The notes beneath the pieces were generated by a model. The model searched no databases. It saw only the letters and a program-made list of their open reading frames with translations, and had not been told where the DNA came from. The position numbers and the translations under genes were made by a program. This document shows positions 8,483 through 17,056 of a DNA stretch of 33,169 nt, piece by piece. Source of the DNA: Planctomycetota bacterium (GTDB lineage Bacteria > Planctomycetota > Planctomycetia > Pirellulales > Thermoguttaceae); contig JAKPGL010000052.1 of assembly GCA_029550925.1 (NCBI GenBank), forward strand, positions 1 to 33,169, read 5' to 3'. Each line of letters opens with the position of its first letter. Position 1 is the first letter of the stretch.

Positions 8483-9832
8483 TTATTTCCGGGAGGAAGA
8501 TTTCGGCGTTTTCGGCGCGGTTTTCGGGGTGGATTTCGAGCCGGTCTTGGATTTACCGGAGGGGCCAGCTTCTTCTTGTTCTTCCAGTTCCTGGCTTCGA
8601 CGCTCGTTTTCTTCCATTTCTTTCAGGGTGACTTTGGTTTCCAACGAGTGCCGGAGGTCTTTCTTTTGTTCGCCGGGTGAAGGCGGCAGGATTTGTTTCA
8701 GTACGATGTCGTCGAACTCGATCCAACCGGCCCCCAAGTAGCCGTAGAGCATGATCCGACCATACCGAGGGGTGTATTTCGTATGGCGGGGAGTAAACTC
8801 TTCGACATGGACGTTCCAGGTATTGGGCGGTCCTTTGAGGTTGATTTGAGAGCGATAAACTTCGCGCATTTGGGATTCGTCAGGTCGATAGAGTTTGGGG
8901 TTGTTTCCGGGAGGCGTCGGCCGACCGGCGGAAGCGGCGCGATATTCCGTCGTGGTCGGCTCGCCGCATTTGATGAACACTTTGCCCTGTACGCCGCTGG
9001 ATCGCCATCGGCATTGGAAGCGGTAGGTGGCGCCTTCTTCGACGGGGAAGTAGTCGCTGTAGTACATCACGCCCTCGGCGTCGCCCACGCTAGCGGGGAA
9101 CTCCAACCGGATGATCTTGTTCGACGGATTGCCCGGCTCGGGGATCCATTTGACCAGGTTTCCGAGGGGTTCGCGTTGTTGACCGCCGCGGGAGTCCCAT
9201 CCTTTGGGGTGTCCGACGCCTTGTTGGAAATCGCCGATCACCAGATTGGGATTTTCTTTCCAATTTTTCTCGGCGATGGGGTTCATGGGTTTAGGGCCGC
9301 CCGGTTGCCGATCGTAGAGTTTATCGAGCATCTCTTTCACATAGGTGTGTGGGATTTCGCTAACGGTTTTGGTGCGGGTGGAGACTTCGTAGATGACCTT
9401 CGGTTCCGTGCCGGAGAAATCAACGCACTTGATCACCAGATCATAGACATCCCAATCGTGCCCCGGCGCCCGTTCCACACTGCCCCAGATGCCGATATGG
9501 GCGTCGAAGTCTTCGCGCACGATCTTTTTGACAGTTTCCAAGGGAGTATTCGGACCGAGCTGGATTTTTTTGGCCTGGCAGAAATCCCGCACGTCGGCCA
9601 TGGCCTCCGGGAGGATGAATCCGCCTTCCCGCTCCAACTTTTTCCAGATCAGGTCGCCGACCATCTGGCCGTACCGGCCGTTGTCGAACTTGGATTCGAA
9701 ATCGAAGGGGATGATCACCTTGCGGGTATCGGTGCTCTGGCCGGCGGTCCACCAGGCCAAACCACCAACGAGCGCAAGCGTCCAGACAGCGGCCCATCGA
9801 GGCCAGCTTTTGCGTCCGATTATTCGTCGCAT
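8483..9832 (-). CDS. Exported protein of unknown function, TolB/CsgG-like N-terminal part
   Basis: This 449-residue protein has a basic start and one hydrophobic segment (about 11-30), so it is exported or membrane-anchored. After this, a segment with IIPFDFESKFDNGRYGQMVGDLIWKKLEREG and DAHIGIWGSVER resembles the alpha/beta domain of TolB-N or CsgG-like envelope proteins; this is a pattern impression only. A second part (about 240-390) looks like a beta-rich jelly-roll, with YYSDYFPVEEGATYRFQCRWRS and GAGWIEFDDIVLKQ. The last 60 residues are a charged helix and a Ser/Lys/Pro-rich tail. The start at 9832 was chosen over the longer frame to 9877 because AGGAGGGA lies just upstream. It begins 81 bases after the DUF4175-like gene and is likely co-transcribed with it. 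I cannot name its function. Confidence 0.7.
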   Translation of the reverse strand: MRRIIGRKSWPRWAAVWTLALVGGLAWWTAGQSTDTRKVIIPFDFESKFDNGRYGQMVGDLIWKKLEREGGFILPEAMADVRDFCQAKKIQLGPNTPLETVKKIVREDFDAHIGIWGSVERAPGHDWDVYDLVIKCVDFSGTEPKVIYEVSTRTKTVSEIPHTYVKEMLDKLYDRQPGGPKPMNPIAEKNWKENPNLVIGDFQQGVGHPKGWDSRGGQQREPLGNLVKWIPEPGNPSNKIIRLEFPASVGDAEGVMYYSDYFPVEEGATYRFQCRWRSSGVQGKVFIKCGEPTTTEYRAASAGRPTPPGNNPKLYRPDESQMREVYRSQINLKGPPNTWNVHVEEFTPRHTKYTPRYGRIMLYGYLGAGWIEFDDIVLKQILPPSPGEQKKDLRHSLETKVTLKEMEENERRSQELEEQEEAGPSGKSKTGSKSTPKTAPKTPKSSSRK

Positions 9833-9897
9833 CGAATCTTCCCTCCTGAGAGATGAAACGATCCTGTTTCCGCCCAAGGAATCTCGCCTTGTCGCAT

Positions 9898-9910
9898 CGT
9901 CTGTCAGACG
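9898..9910. repeat. Short CGTCT/AGACG hairpin between two genes
   Basis: CGTCT-GTC-AGACG forms a perfect 5-base stem with a 3-base loop directly beyond the stop codon of the DUF4175-like gene. The same stem recurs at 20333-20351, 27164-27176 and 29338-29353. It may be an RNA hairpin in the intercistronic space. Confidence 0.5.
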
Positions 9911-9913
9911 GCG

Positions 9914-12900
9914 CTACTTTTGCGCCCCCGGGGCGCCGGTTTCCGAAAGCCGCCGGTAGTAATCCCGGATCAGGTCTTCCCAGCCGGGCGGGGCTGCTTC
10001 GGACATGCTGCCGAGGATCTCTTTCTGAATATCGCTGGGCAAGTTTTCGCTGGCATCTTGGCGGACTTGGAACTCGCCGGAGACATATTGTTTGGTGCTT
10101 CGGAGTCCTTCCAACAGGACTTGCCGTTGACGCAGGGCGTTTTGATATCGGCCCGTGCGCAGGTCCTCTTCGATCTGGGACATCATTTCGATAAGTTTTT
10201 TGAGGTCCGTTCGGTGGAAGTTCATGATTTGAAATTGCAGGTTGATCCCTTCGGCTTTATTGCGTAGCTCGGCCTGTTTGCCGGCCAGACGTTGCATGTC
10301 GGCCATGTTGCGGGGCTTGGGAGCGGGGCCTTCGAGACCTTGGCCGCCTTGGCCGCTCTCTTTACCGCCGCCGGTGGCCCCGCCGGTCGGGTCTTTGCTG
10401 TGGTCTTTGATTTGACCCTTCACGTAGGGATCGGGAGTCAGTCGGCTCGGGGTGTTTCGACCACCTTTGCCGACCGCTTCGTCGCCGACAAACTCGCCGC
10501 TGGATTTGCCCTGCCGGCCTTCGCCGCTTCGGCCGCTCATTTCGCTGGTGTTGGGCAGTCGGTTGCCGGTAGCGCCTTTGGCGCTCATGTTGGAGATGGG
10601 GCCATCTGTCACATCCCAACCGGCCCCTTTATCCAGCGAATCGGCCGCACTGCTGGAGACATCCTCCATCTCGTCGAACAGGTCCTCTTCTTCTTCCATC
10701 AGGTCGCCGATCAGGTCTTCCAACTCGCCGGGCAGCTCGGCCATGGGGGCCTCTTTGTCGGCGTCGGTGAGCGACTCTTCCTGGCTCCACCGCTCCCGAT
10801 CCGGCGTATCGGGCAACCATTTTTCCAGGTTGGTTTTAATTTCTTCGGCTCGTTCGTAGCCGAGCTGCTCCAACGGCACCGCAATATCGGCCGTCTTTTT
10901 GGTCAGGGCGTCCTCGGCCATTTTGATTTCGGTCTGGATTTCGACCAGTTCCTTGGCCAAGGTGGGGTTGGCGAAGTCTTGCTCGGCCAATTTGCTCAGG
11001 TCGGTGTTGAGTTCCTTCATGAATTTGTTCCAGTCGTCTTCGGAGGCGGCCAGGGCTTTGAGCAACTTTTTATCTTCTTCGGTGAAATCTTCGACCGGCT
11101 TTTTGGCCAGGTCTTCGGCCGCTTCGAGGATTTTTTTCCGTTGTTTGAGGAACTCATCCATTTTGTTGTAGAGTTCTTCGAGTTTGCGTTTGGTATCGTC
11201 GGGCAGGTCAGCACCGGGACGTTTTTTCGCTTCGGCAAGGACTTCGTTCTGGGCCTGCCGGGCTACGTCCAAAAGTTGCCGCAGGGCTTCGATGATCCGG
11301 TCCTGGGTCTGTTGCAGCGGAGGCGTGGCTTTGGCGAAACTGTCGAGGTCTTTCAATTTGAGCAAGGCGTCGCACTGCTGGACGGCTTGTAGCATATCGT
11401 TGGCGGCCAGGGCGGCCAAGACGCGCTTGATGGTTTGCCGTTCGGGTTTATCCGTTTCGGTAACCGAGGCGGCCGTTTCGGTGGTCATCTTCTGGATTTC
11501 GATCTGCACGGTACGGACTTCCTGGGCGGCCTGTTGGCGGGCCAGGAGTTCTTCGTCTTTCAGCATCAGCGTCGTGCGGACCCGAGCACGGACCTGGGTC
11601 TCCAGGATCTTCCAGATTTTATTTCGCAGTTGATCCAGTTGGGCCAAGGCCTCTTGGGTCCGGGCCGACTCGTCGATCAAGAGGATTTTGTGCTCAGCGC
11701 TGGCGGCCTCCTGGGGCATGAGGCTGAGGCCCCAATCGGTAACAATGCGTTCGTCCCACACCACGGCCCGAAGCACGAGCACCTGGCCTGTTTTGAGTTT
11801 ATCGGCCGGCAGTTCCAGGCGGTAAGGGAGCGTAACCACATTGCCCGGCTTGAAGTCTTTTTCTTTGACCCAGCTTTTCGGGTCGATCGGAGCGAATCGT
11901 TCTTGGCTTTTGGACGCCGGCGGTTCTGCTTTTTCTTTTTCTCCCGATTTGGACTCCGTGGTTTCTGTGGCTTCCGGCTGTTCAGCCGATTTGGCGTCGA
12001 TCAGAAGAGTGTCCAGCCGGATTCGGCCAATGCCGTAGTCGTCGGAAGCCCGGATGAGCACTTCAATCACATCGCCGGGGGCGGCCCGACTTTCCCGAGC
12101 CGGTTTGAGAATCTCCACCGTCGGCGGCTTGTCCGGAATCACCCGGATACGGTTTACCCTGGGATTCGGATCGGCCCCGCCGGCGTTGGCCAGGTGGATG
12201 GTAAACGAACTGTCTCGAATCAGAGGCAATTTGCTAATCACTAGTTCCTGGCCCTTTTCTCCTTGTTCCACGCGGCCGCTATACTCCTTGCCCTCCAATT
12301 GAATCCAGCCGCGCTGGATCGGCGCCGAAGGCCGAATCCGCAATTCCGCCTCGGAATACTGCGGGGCCTCCAGATCGGCGTGTCGTTGCTCAAACACAGC
12401 CTCCGGCCGACGCAAATAGGAAGGATACCGAATGCGGATTTGCACGTCTTGGATCGCCGGTTTTTCGCAGAGTTTCACCGTATAAATGGCGCTTTGCGAG
12501 TCGCCCACTTCCAGGCGATATTGGAAAGGTTTCATCACCGAGGGTACCGTTCCGCGATAGACCGTGTTGGCCGGTTTGGCCTCGGGGTCGGGCGCCATCG
12601 GCAGGGCGGATTCTTGTTTTTCCCCTTCATAGGTAACAAAGAGTTGGGCGGGATAGGCTTGGCCGTCCGGATTGGAAATTTTGGCGGTTACCGCCAGATT
12701 GGCGCCCACGAGCAATTCCGTATCGCCCGGCTGGACTTCCAAAATCTTGACCCGACCGACCGAAGGGACGAACTTCCAGGGGCTCATCAGTCGGCTGCCG
12801 GCGGAACCCCAATTGGGGATCATCAGATGGCACAGAAACGCCAGGCCGATCAAGACCGCCAGCAATGCCGACGCTTCGCCCAGGTCCCGAGCGGTTTGCA

Positions 12901-13360
12901 TACAGCAGCGGAACCGCTCCCAACGGGTCTCTTTTTCGGCGGCGTTTTCAAAAAACACTCCGCTCAGCCGGGCAGCCGCCTGTTTGACCGCCGCCTCGCA
13001 AAAGGCCCGGTTTTCGTTCTTTCGGTCCTCGGCCAACTGGACCAGGTTGATCAGATCGCTGCCCAGTTCGGGGAACTCGGCTTCGATGCGGCGAGCGGTG
13101 GCTTCCAGGGTCCGCTGGCTGCGGACCATCCGACGGATCACCATCCAGGCCAAGCTAATGGTAATCCCCGTCCAGACCAAAAACAGTGTCCCCAACACCC
13201 ACTGCGAAAAAGTAAACATCGCGTCGATGAACATGAACAACAACAGCACGGCCAACGAGGCACTGGCCGCCAGCACCAGACTCGTCAGCAGCGTAAAAAT
13301 CCACCAACGCTGACGCACTTCGTCCAACCGCCGGACCACCGCTTGGGCCATCGGAGGCAT
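9914..13360 (-). CDS. Large DUF4175-like membrane protein
   Basis: This 1148-residue protein has two N-terminal membrane helices (about 20-45 and 52-76) and a third at about 162-181. A long extracytoplasmic part follows, with beta-rich segments to about residue 520 and a highly charged, probably coiled-coil helical region (about 570-870). A Gly/Ser-rich low-complexity stretch (about 920-1015) precedes a helical C-terminus. This layout matches the large DUF4175-type proteins often encoded beside DUF58 and BatA-like genes in planctomycetes; the family call is from memory of that architecture. Its biochemical role is not known. It likely forms an envelope complex with the vWA proteins encoded divergently. 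ATG 13360 is preferred to GTG 13366 because the GTG overlaps the AAGGAAG Shine-Dalgarno. Confidence 0.75.
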   Translation of the reverse strand: MPPMAQAVVRRLDEVRQRWWIFTLLTSLVLAASASLAVLLLFMFIDAMFTFSQWVLGTLFLVWTGITISLAWMVIRRMVRSQRTLEATARRIEAEFPELGSDLINLVQLAEDRKNENRAFCEAAVKQAAARLSGVFFENAAEKETRWERFRCCMQTARDLGEASALLAVLIGLAFLCHLMIPNWGSAGSRLMSPWKFVPSVGRVKILEVQPGDTELLVGANLAVTAKISNPDGQAYPAQLFVTYEGEKQESALPMAPDPEAKPANTVYRGTVPSVMKPFQYRLEVGDSQSAIYTVKLCEKPAIQDVQIRIRYPSYLRRPEAVFEQRHADLEAPQYSEAELRIRPSAPIQRGWIQLEGKEYSGRVEQGEKGQELVISKLPLIRDSSFTIHLANAGGADPNPRVNRIRVIPDKPPTVEILKPARESRAAPGDVIEVLIRASDDYGIGRIRLDTLLIDAKSAEQPEATETTESKSGEKEKAEPPASKSQERFAPIDPKSWVKEKDFKPGNVVTLPYRLELPADKLKTGQVLVLRAVVWDERIVTDWGLSLMPQEAASAEHKILLIDESARTQEALAQLDQLRNKIWKILETQVRARVRTTLMLKDEELLARQQAAQEVRTVQIEIQKMTTETAASVTETDKPERQTIKRVLAALAANDMLQAVQQCDALLKLKDLDSFAKATPPLQQTQDRIIEALRQLLDVARQAQNEVLAEAKKRPGADLPDDTKRKLEELYNKMDEFLKQRKKILEAAEDLAKKPVEDFTEEDKKLLKALAASEDDWNKFMKELNTDLSKLAEQDFANPTLAKELVEIQTEIKMAEDALTKKTADIAVPLEQLGYERAEEIKTNLEKWLPDTPDRERWSQEESLTDADKEAPMAELPGELEDLIGDLMEEEEDLFDEMEDVSSSAADSLDKGAGWDVTDGPISNMSAKGATGNRLPNTSEMSGRSGEGRQGKSSGEFVGDEAVGKGGRNTPSRLTPDPYVKGQIKDHSKDPTGGATGGGKESGQGGQGLEGPAPKPRNMADMQRLAGKQAELRNKAEGINLQFQIMNFHRTDLKKLIEMMSQIEEDLRTGRYQNALRQRQVLLEGLRSTKQYVSGEFQVRQDASENLPSDIQKEILGSMSEAAPPGWEDLIRDYYRRLSETGAPGAQK

Positions 13361-13458
13361 CGGCACTTCCTTTCGCTAGAAAACTGAGGGAAAAGAGAAC
13401 CCGGTTGGCCGTTGAAACAGGCAGCCGTCTAGCTTATTTCCGAAAACGCCCCTAAGGT

Positions 13459-13489
13459 TTGACAACCATCTCCCATCGTTGAGTATTTT
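13459..13489 (+). promoter_or_regulatory. Weak promoter candidate for the plus-strand vWA operon
   Basis: TTGACA at 13459-13464 is a perfect -35 box. The best -10 match at a usable distance is TATTTT at 13484-13489, with a long 19-base spacer. If used, the leader before the first gene would be over 400 bases, so a second promoter nearer 13820 (AT-rich, TATAAC at 13819) is also possible. Confidence 0.25.
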
Positions 13490-13645
13490 GGGATTTCGGG
13501 GTCAAGGGAGGTCATGCTTCCTTGGCCGATCTCGCTTGCTTTCCTGCCCGTGGGGGATAAAGTATTCCTCGGACAGGGATTTCCGTCGGCTGAGCTTTCC
13601 TTAATTTTATTTCCTATTGACCTACTGTATTATCCTCGAAAAGAG

Positions 13646-13669
13646 GGGGATGCGTCAATACGTCCCCCA
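13646..13669. other. Stem-loop in the divergent gap
   Basis: GGGGGA pairs perfectly with TCCCCC across a 12-base spacer that can itself partly pair. It would be a stable RNA hairpin in the long leader of the vWA operon, or a DNA-level operator. It has no trailing T-run. Confidence 0.35.
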
Positions 13670-13923
13670 CGAAAGGGGGGATTTCCCTATTTCCCCATTT
13701 TCTAATTCGGCCCGGGCGGAACAGAATATTCCTGGGACCTCAATCTATTTCCCTCTTGCCTCGTTTTTCGTAACAAGGGCCTTCGGTCAGTACCCAACAG
13801 ACGCTAAATGGGAGATAATATAACTTAAAGGACCTCTTTTCGGATAGAAGTCTCAGAGAAGTTCTTTTGGCATTCTTGGGAGGCTTTCAAGGATAGAACC
13901 CATTCCTAAAGGAGGACGAAAAC

Positions 13924-14718
13924 ATGGCCGGGTTGAAAATCGGTTGGTTTGGCAAAAGCAGCGCGGAGGGTTCGGACGGCGCAGTGTTGTCCAAGCGGTC
14001 TGGTCGGGTCGATTGGCAGACGGTCTTGGCCTTAGCGGCAGCGGCGGCGGCCTGGGCCGCGGTGGGCGCTTGCAAATTTACCCTCATGGCTGCCGAGGAA
14101 GAGCCGCCCGTGGTGAACCCCTTTGGCGCCCGACCCACCGACCGGGAAGACGCCGTGCCCGGCTACGTGGAGACCTCCGACGGCAAGGTCTATCCGGGCC
14201 TGATCTACATGACCCGCGACAAACGGCTGAAAGTGTACGACGACCAGTTGCAGCGCCAGCGGGAGATCCCCTTGCGGGTGGTAAAACAGATCGACTGTCA
14301 GGTGAAAAAAGAGTGGATGGAAAAGGAGTGGCGGTTTAAGGAGTTGGCCCTGGACGAAAAAATGTACACAGGCCGGGAATATCCCGCCCGGGAATGCCTC
14401 CACACCATCACCCTGCAAGACGGACGCCAGATTACCGGCCCGTTGGCCGAAATCATTTACGTCAAACCCTATATGCCCAAACCGGAGCCGGGGTCCAAAA
14501 TCTATCAGCCCGATGTGGAGCCGATGCGGTTTCTCCTCCACAAGCGGCAAAAGGGAGAATTCGGCGAGAGTTTGAAGTCGCTTGTGTATGTCAAGTGTAT
14601 TAAACTGGGAGAAGAGGCCCTGGAGGAGGGGCGTCGGAAGGCGTCTGCTCGGCCAAGCAGCGGTTCCGCCTCTACCAAAAAGGCCCCGGCCGCAAAGTCG
14701 AAAAAGGATGAACCGTAA
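13924..14718 (+). CDS. Conserved-type membrane-anchored protein of unknown function
   Basis: This 264-residue protein has a cytoplasmic N-terminus and one very Ala-rich membrane helix (about 31-50). The soluble part follows, with a repeated beta-type pattern (VETSDGKVYPGLIYMTRDKRLKVYDDQ and later ITLQDGRQITGPLAEIIYVKPY) that looks like two copies of a small all-beta unit. It ends in a Lys/Ser/Ala-rich tail. I do not recognise a named domain. It is the first gene of the plus-strand operon (44 bases before the vWA/GATase-like gene) and has the strongest ribosome-binding site in the region, AAAGGAGG 8 bases before the ATG. Its position suggests it is a structural or accessory subunit of the vWA membrane system. 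Confidence 0.75.
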   Translation: MAGLKIGWFGKSSAEGSDGAVLSKRSGRVDWQTVLALAAAAAAWAAVGACKFTLMAAEEEPPVVNPFGARPTDREDAVPGYVETSDGKVYPGLIYMTRDKRLKVYDDQLQRQREIPLRVVKQIDCQVKKEWMEKEWRFKELALDEKMYTGREYPARECLHTITLQDGRQITGPLAEIIYVKPYMPKPEPGSKIYQPDVEPMRFLLHKRQKGEFGESLKSLVYVKCIKLGEEALEEGRRKASARPSSGSASTKKAPAAKSKKDEP

Positions 14719-14762
14719 CCACCGAACCGAATCTCCCCGCCCCTTCCGGAGGCTTTAAGCTC

Positions 14763-17003
14763 GTGGTTGACCTGAAGTTGGAATATTCTACACTTGGCAT
14801 GGCGCTGGTGGTTGCGCTGGCGGCCATTGGGCTGGTGTCGGTGTTTTATTATTTTGCTTTCGGCAGGCTTCGGCCCCTGCAATGGCAGACGCTGCTCGTG
14901 CTGCGGATCATCGCCATTCTGATTGTGGTGCTTCTGCTTTTCCGGCCGGTTTTTAGCTACCAGAAGGAAGAAGAGGAGAAACGGACGGTCGTTTTGTTGG
15001 TGGATCGATCCGCCTCGATGAGCATTGCCGACAGCGCCGGCGGCCAAACCCGCTACCAGCAGGCCTGTGAGCTGGTGCAGCGATGGACGGATCGGCTCAA
15101 AGACACGGTGAATTTACATGTGGTGGCCTTTGCCGAGGACGCGGCCGATGCGGCCGATCCACGCCTGCTTCCCACCCTGCAACCCGACGGCAAAGCCACG
15201 TCCATTTCCCGCGGGCTTCGTGCGGCCTCCAAGAAAGCCCCTCGCAGCGAGATGGAAGCCATCTTCTTGATCTCCGACGGGGTGCATAATTCGGTGGGCC
15301 GACCGGTGGATGAAGCCGGCCGACTGGGCGTTACCGTCCACACCGTCGGCGTCGGAGCGACGCTCAAAAGCGACGTGTCCTACCGGGACGTTCAAGTAAC
15401 CGGCCTGGATGTTGCGGAACGAATGCTCATCAACAATGCGGCCAAGATCAAGGCTTCTGTGGAAGGCATTGGACTGCCGGGCCGGGTCGTGCGCGTCATC
15501 CTCCTGGAAGACGACCAGCAGATCGGCGAGAAGGAACTCACCCTCGATGAGATCGAAGGGGCGCAGATTGTGGAGTTTGATTTTCGGCCTACGGTAAAAG
15601 GCCGACATGTTTACACCGCCCGCGTCGAACCTGTCCCCGAAGAACGCATCCAGGAAAACAACCGCCGGTCGGCCGTCTCGCTGGTCGTCGAACCCGGTAT
15701 TCGCGTGCTCTATCTGGAAGGCACCATCCGAGCTGAGATTGGGGCCCTTGTGGGGCGATTCCTGGCCAAGGACCCTGACCTGGAGTTCTGCGCCCTTTGG
15801 CAAACCAAACAAAATACCTTCGCCATGCGATCGAACATCCCGCAGTTGGACCTAACGAGTATTCCGACCGACCCGGCCCTGATCAACACCTTTGACGTGT
15901 TTTTGATCGGCGACCTGGACAGTTCGTTTTTACGGCCGGAGGTTCAGCAGCTCATCCTGGAGCGGGTAAAGAATGGGGCGGGGCTGATGATGCTAGGCGG
16001 CTATCATAGTTTGGGGCCGGGCGGGTATGCCGGGACTCCGATCGGCGAGGCATTACCGGTCATCTTAGGATCGCGAGACATCGGCCAGGTAACGGACCAA
16101 TTTTTGCCGCAACTGACGCCTGACGGAGCGGCCCATCCGATTTTTGCCAACATTGCGGACTTCTTCCCCACCAAGCAACGGGCGACGAAAGTGGAGGGGT
16201 TGCCGCCGCTAGACGGTTGTACCCGCGTCGGCGCCGCCAAACCCGGCGCTACTGTGCTGGCCGTCTGCCCCCTGGAAAATGAGATGCCGGTGTTGGCCAT
16301 TCGGCCCTTAGAAAAAGGCCGCACGGCCGTCTTCACCGCGGATACCACCCGCAAATGGCAGCAGGGACCTCGGGCGTTGAACCAACAATCCCCCTTCTTG
16401 CAGTTCTGGGGTCAGGTGGTCCGTTGGTTGGCCGGTCGAAGCGAAGAAGTCAAAACCGAAGCCAGCGTCATTGCCGCCACCGACAAAGGCTTCTATGAGC
16501 CGGAAGAACCGGTACGCATCTCCGCCATCGTGCGAGACACCCAAGGGGAAGGCGCCCGGGATGCGAAGGTCCGCGCCAACATCCGCGGCCCCGGCGGCAG
16601 GCCCGACATGGTAGAACTGACCGCCATTCCCGGCCCGACGGGCCATTACAGCGGCACGTTCGAGCCGAAAACGCCAGGCCCTTATGAAATCGAAGTCGAG
16701 GCCCGGCTGGCCGACCAAACGATCACCGCCGAAAAACTGAAAATCGAAGTGGGCCGACCGAACCTGGAGTTTGAAAAACTCGACTTGGATGAGAAGATGT
16801 TGGCGCAGATTGCCGCCCAGGCCAAGGGGAGATATGTACATATTACGGCGGCGGATCGGCTGGTGGACCAACTGGATACGGCGGTTCGGAAACGACAACT
16901 GCAACTCCAATCGCAGCTTTACTGGCCGCCCGGTTTCTGGGCCGTGTTCGTCGTGGTGCTCACGGTCGAATGGGTCTTGCGCCGCAGGTTCCAATTGCGA
17001 TAA
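14763..17003 (+). CDS. Membrane protein with vWA and glutamine-amidotransferase-like domains
   Basis: This 746-residue protein has two N-terminal membrane helices (about 13-32 and 43-64) and a vWA domain starting at VVLLVDRSASMS. Its metal-site motif DRSAS is at 81-85, and AIFLISDGVHNSVG lies later in the domain. From about 308 to 480 there is a class I glutamine-amidotransferase-like fold (RVLYLEGTIRAEIGALV, then GLMMLGGYHSLGPGG). There is no catalytic Cys in the expected elbow, so it is probably non-catalytic. A beta-sandwich region and a last membrane helix (about 725-742) end the protein. This architecture is typical of the large vWA proteins in MoxR-associated clusters. The start is GTG at 14763 with GGAGG 10 bases upstream; no nearby ATG fits. 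It is followed by DUF58 after 53 bases. Confidence 0.82.
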   Translation: MVDLKLEYSTLGMALVVALAAIGLVSVFYYFAFGRLRPLQWQTLLVLRIIAILIVVLLLFRPVFSYQKEEEEKRTVVLLVDRSASMSIADSAGGQTRYQQACELVQRWTDRLKDTVNLHVVAFAEDAADAADPRLLPTLQPDGKATSISRGLRAASKKAPRSEMEAIFLISDGVHNSVGRPVDEAGRLGVTVHTVGVGATLKSDVSYRDVQVTGLDVAERMLINNAAKIKASVEGIGLPGRVVRVILLEDDQQIGEKELTLDEIEGAQIVEFDFRPTVKGRHVYTARVEPVPEERIQENNRRSAVSLVVEPGIRVLYLEGTIRAEIGALVGRFLAKDPDLEFCALWQTKQNTFAMRSNIPQLDLTSIPTDPALINTFDVFLIGDLDSSFLRPEVQQLILERVKNGAGLMMLGGYHSLGPGGYAGTPIGEALPVILGSRDIGQVTDQFLPQLTPDGAAHPIFANIADFFPTKQRATKVEGLPPLDGCTRVGAAKPGATVLAVCPLENEMPVLAIRPLEKGRTAVFTADTTRKWQQGPRALNQQSPFLQFWGQVVRWLAGRSEEVKTEASVIAATDKGFYEPEEPVRISAIVRDTQGEGARDAKVRANIRGPGGRPDMVELTAIPGPTGHYSGTFEPKTPGPYEIEVEARLADQTITAEKLKIEVGRPNLEFEKLDLDEKMLAQIAAQAKGRYVHITAADRLVDQLDTAVRKRQLQLQSQLYWPPGFWAVFVVVLTVEWVLRRRFQLR

Positions 17004-17056
17004 AAGGGGCGACGTTTTGCGCATGGTAGAAACAACCTGAGAGGGCGACGCCTACA

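Larger units (their letters stand above)
13361..13923. other. Long divergent regulatory gap in the vWA/DUF4175 cluster
   Basis: These 563 bases lie between the divergent DUF4175-like gene and the 264-residue gene. They are more AT-rich than their surroundings and hold only short ORFs with no recognisable product (for example 13514-13705). Visible structure includes TTGACA at 13459-13464 with TATTTT 19 bases later, and a hairpin with GGGGGA pairing TCCCCC around 13646-13669. There is also a near-palindrome GGAACAGAATATTCC at 13718-13732, and several copies of TATTTCC. A strong AAAGGAGG stands just before the ATG at 13924. I expect promoters for both operons here. Confidence 0.55.

Noticed and set aside
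10292-11392. 366-codon plus-strand frame
   Set aside because: It lies wholly antisense to the DUF4175-like gene and is Phe/Gly-rich, mirroring the Glu/Lys-rich coiled coil.
12263-13387. 374-codon plus-strand frame
   Set aside because: It is antisense to the N-terminal half of the DUF4175-like gene; His/Arg/Gln-rich with no motif.
13514-13705. 63-codon plus-strand frame in the long gap
   Set aside because: No good ribosome site, no recognisable protein, and it overlaps the stem-loop. It was treated as non-coding.
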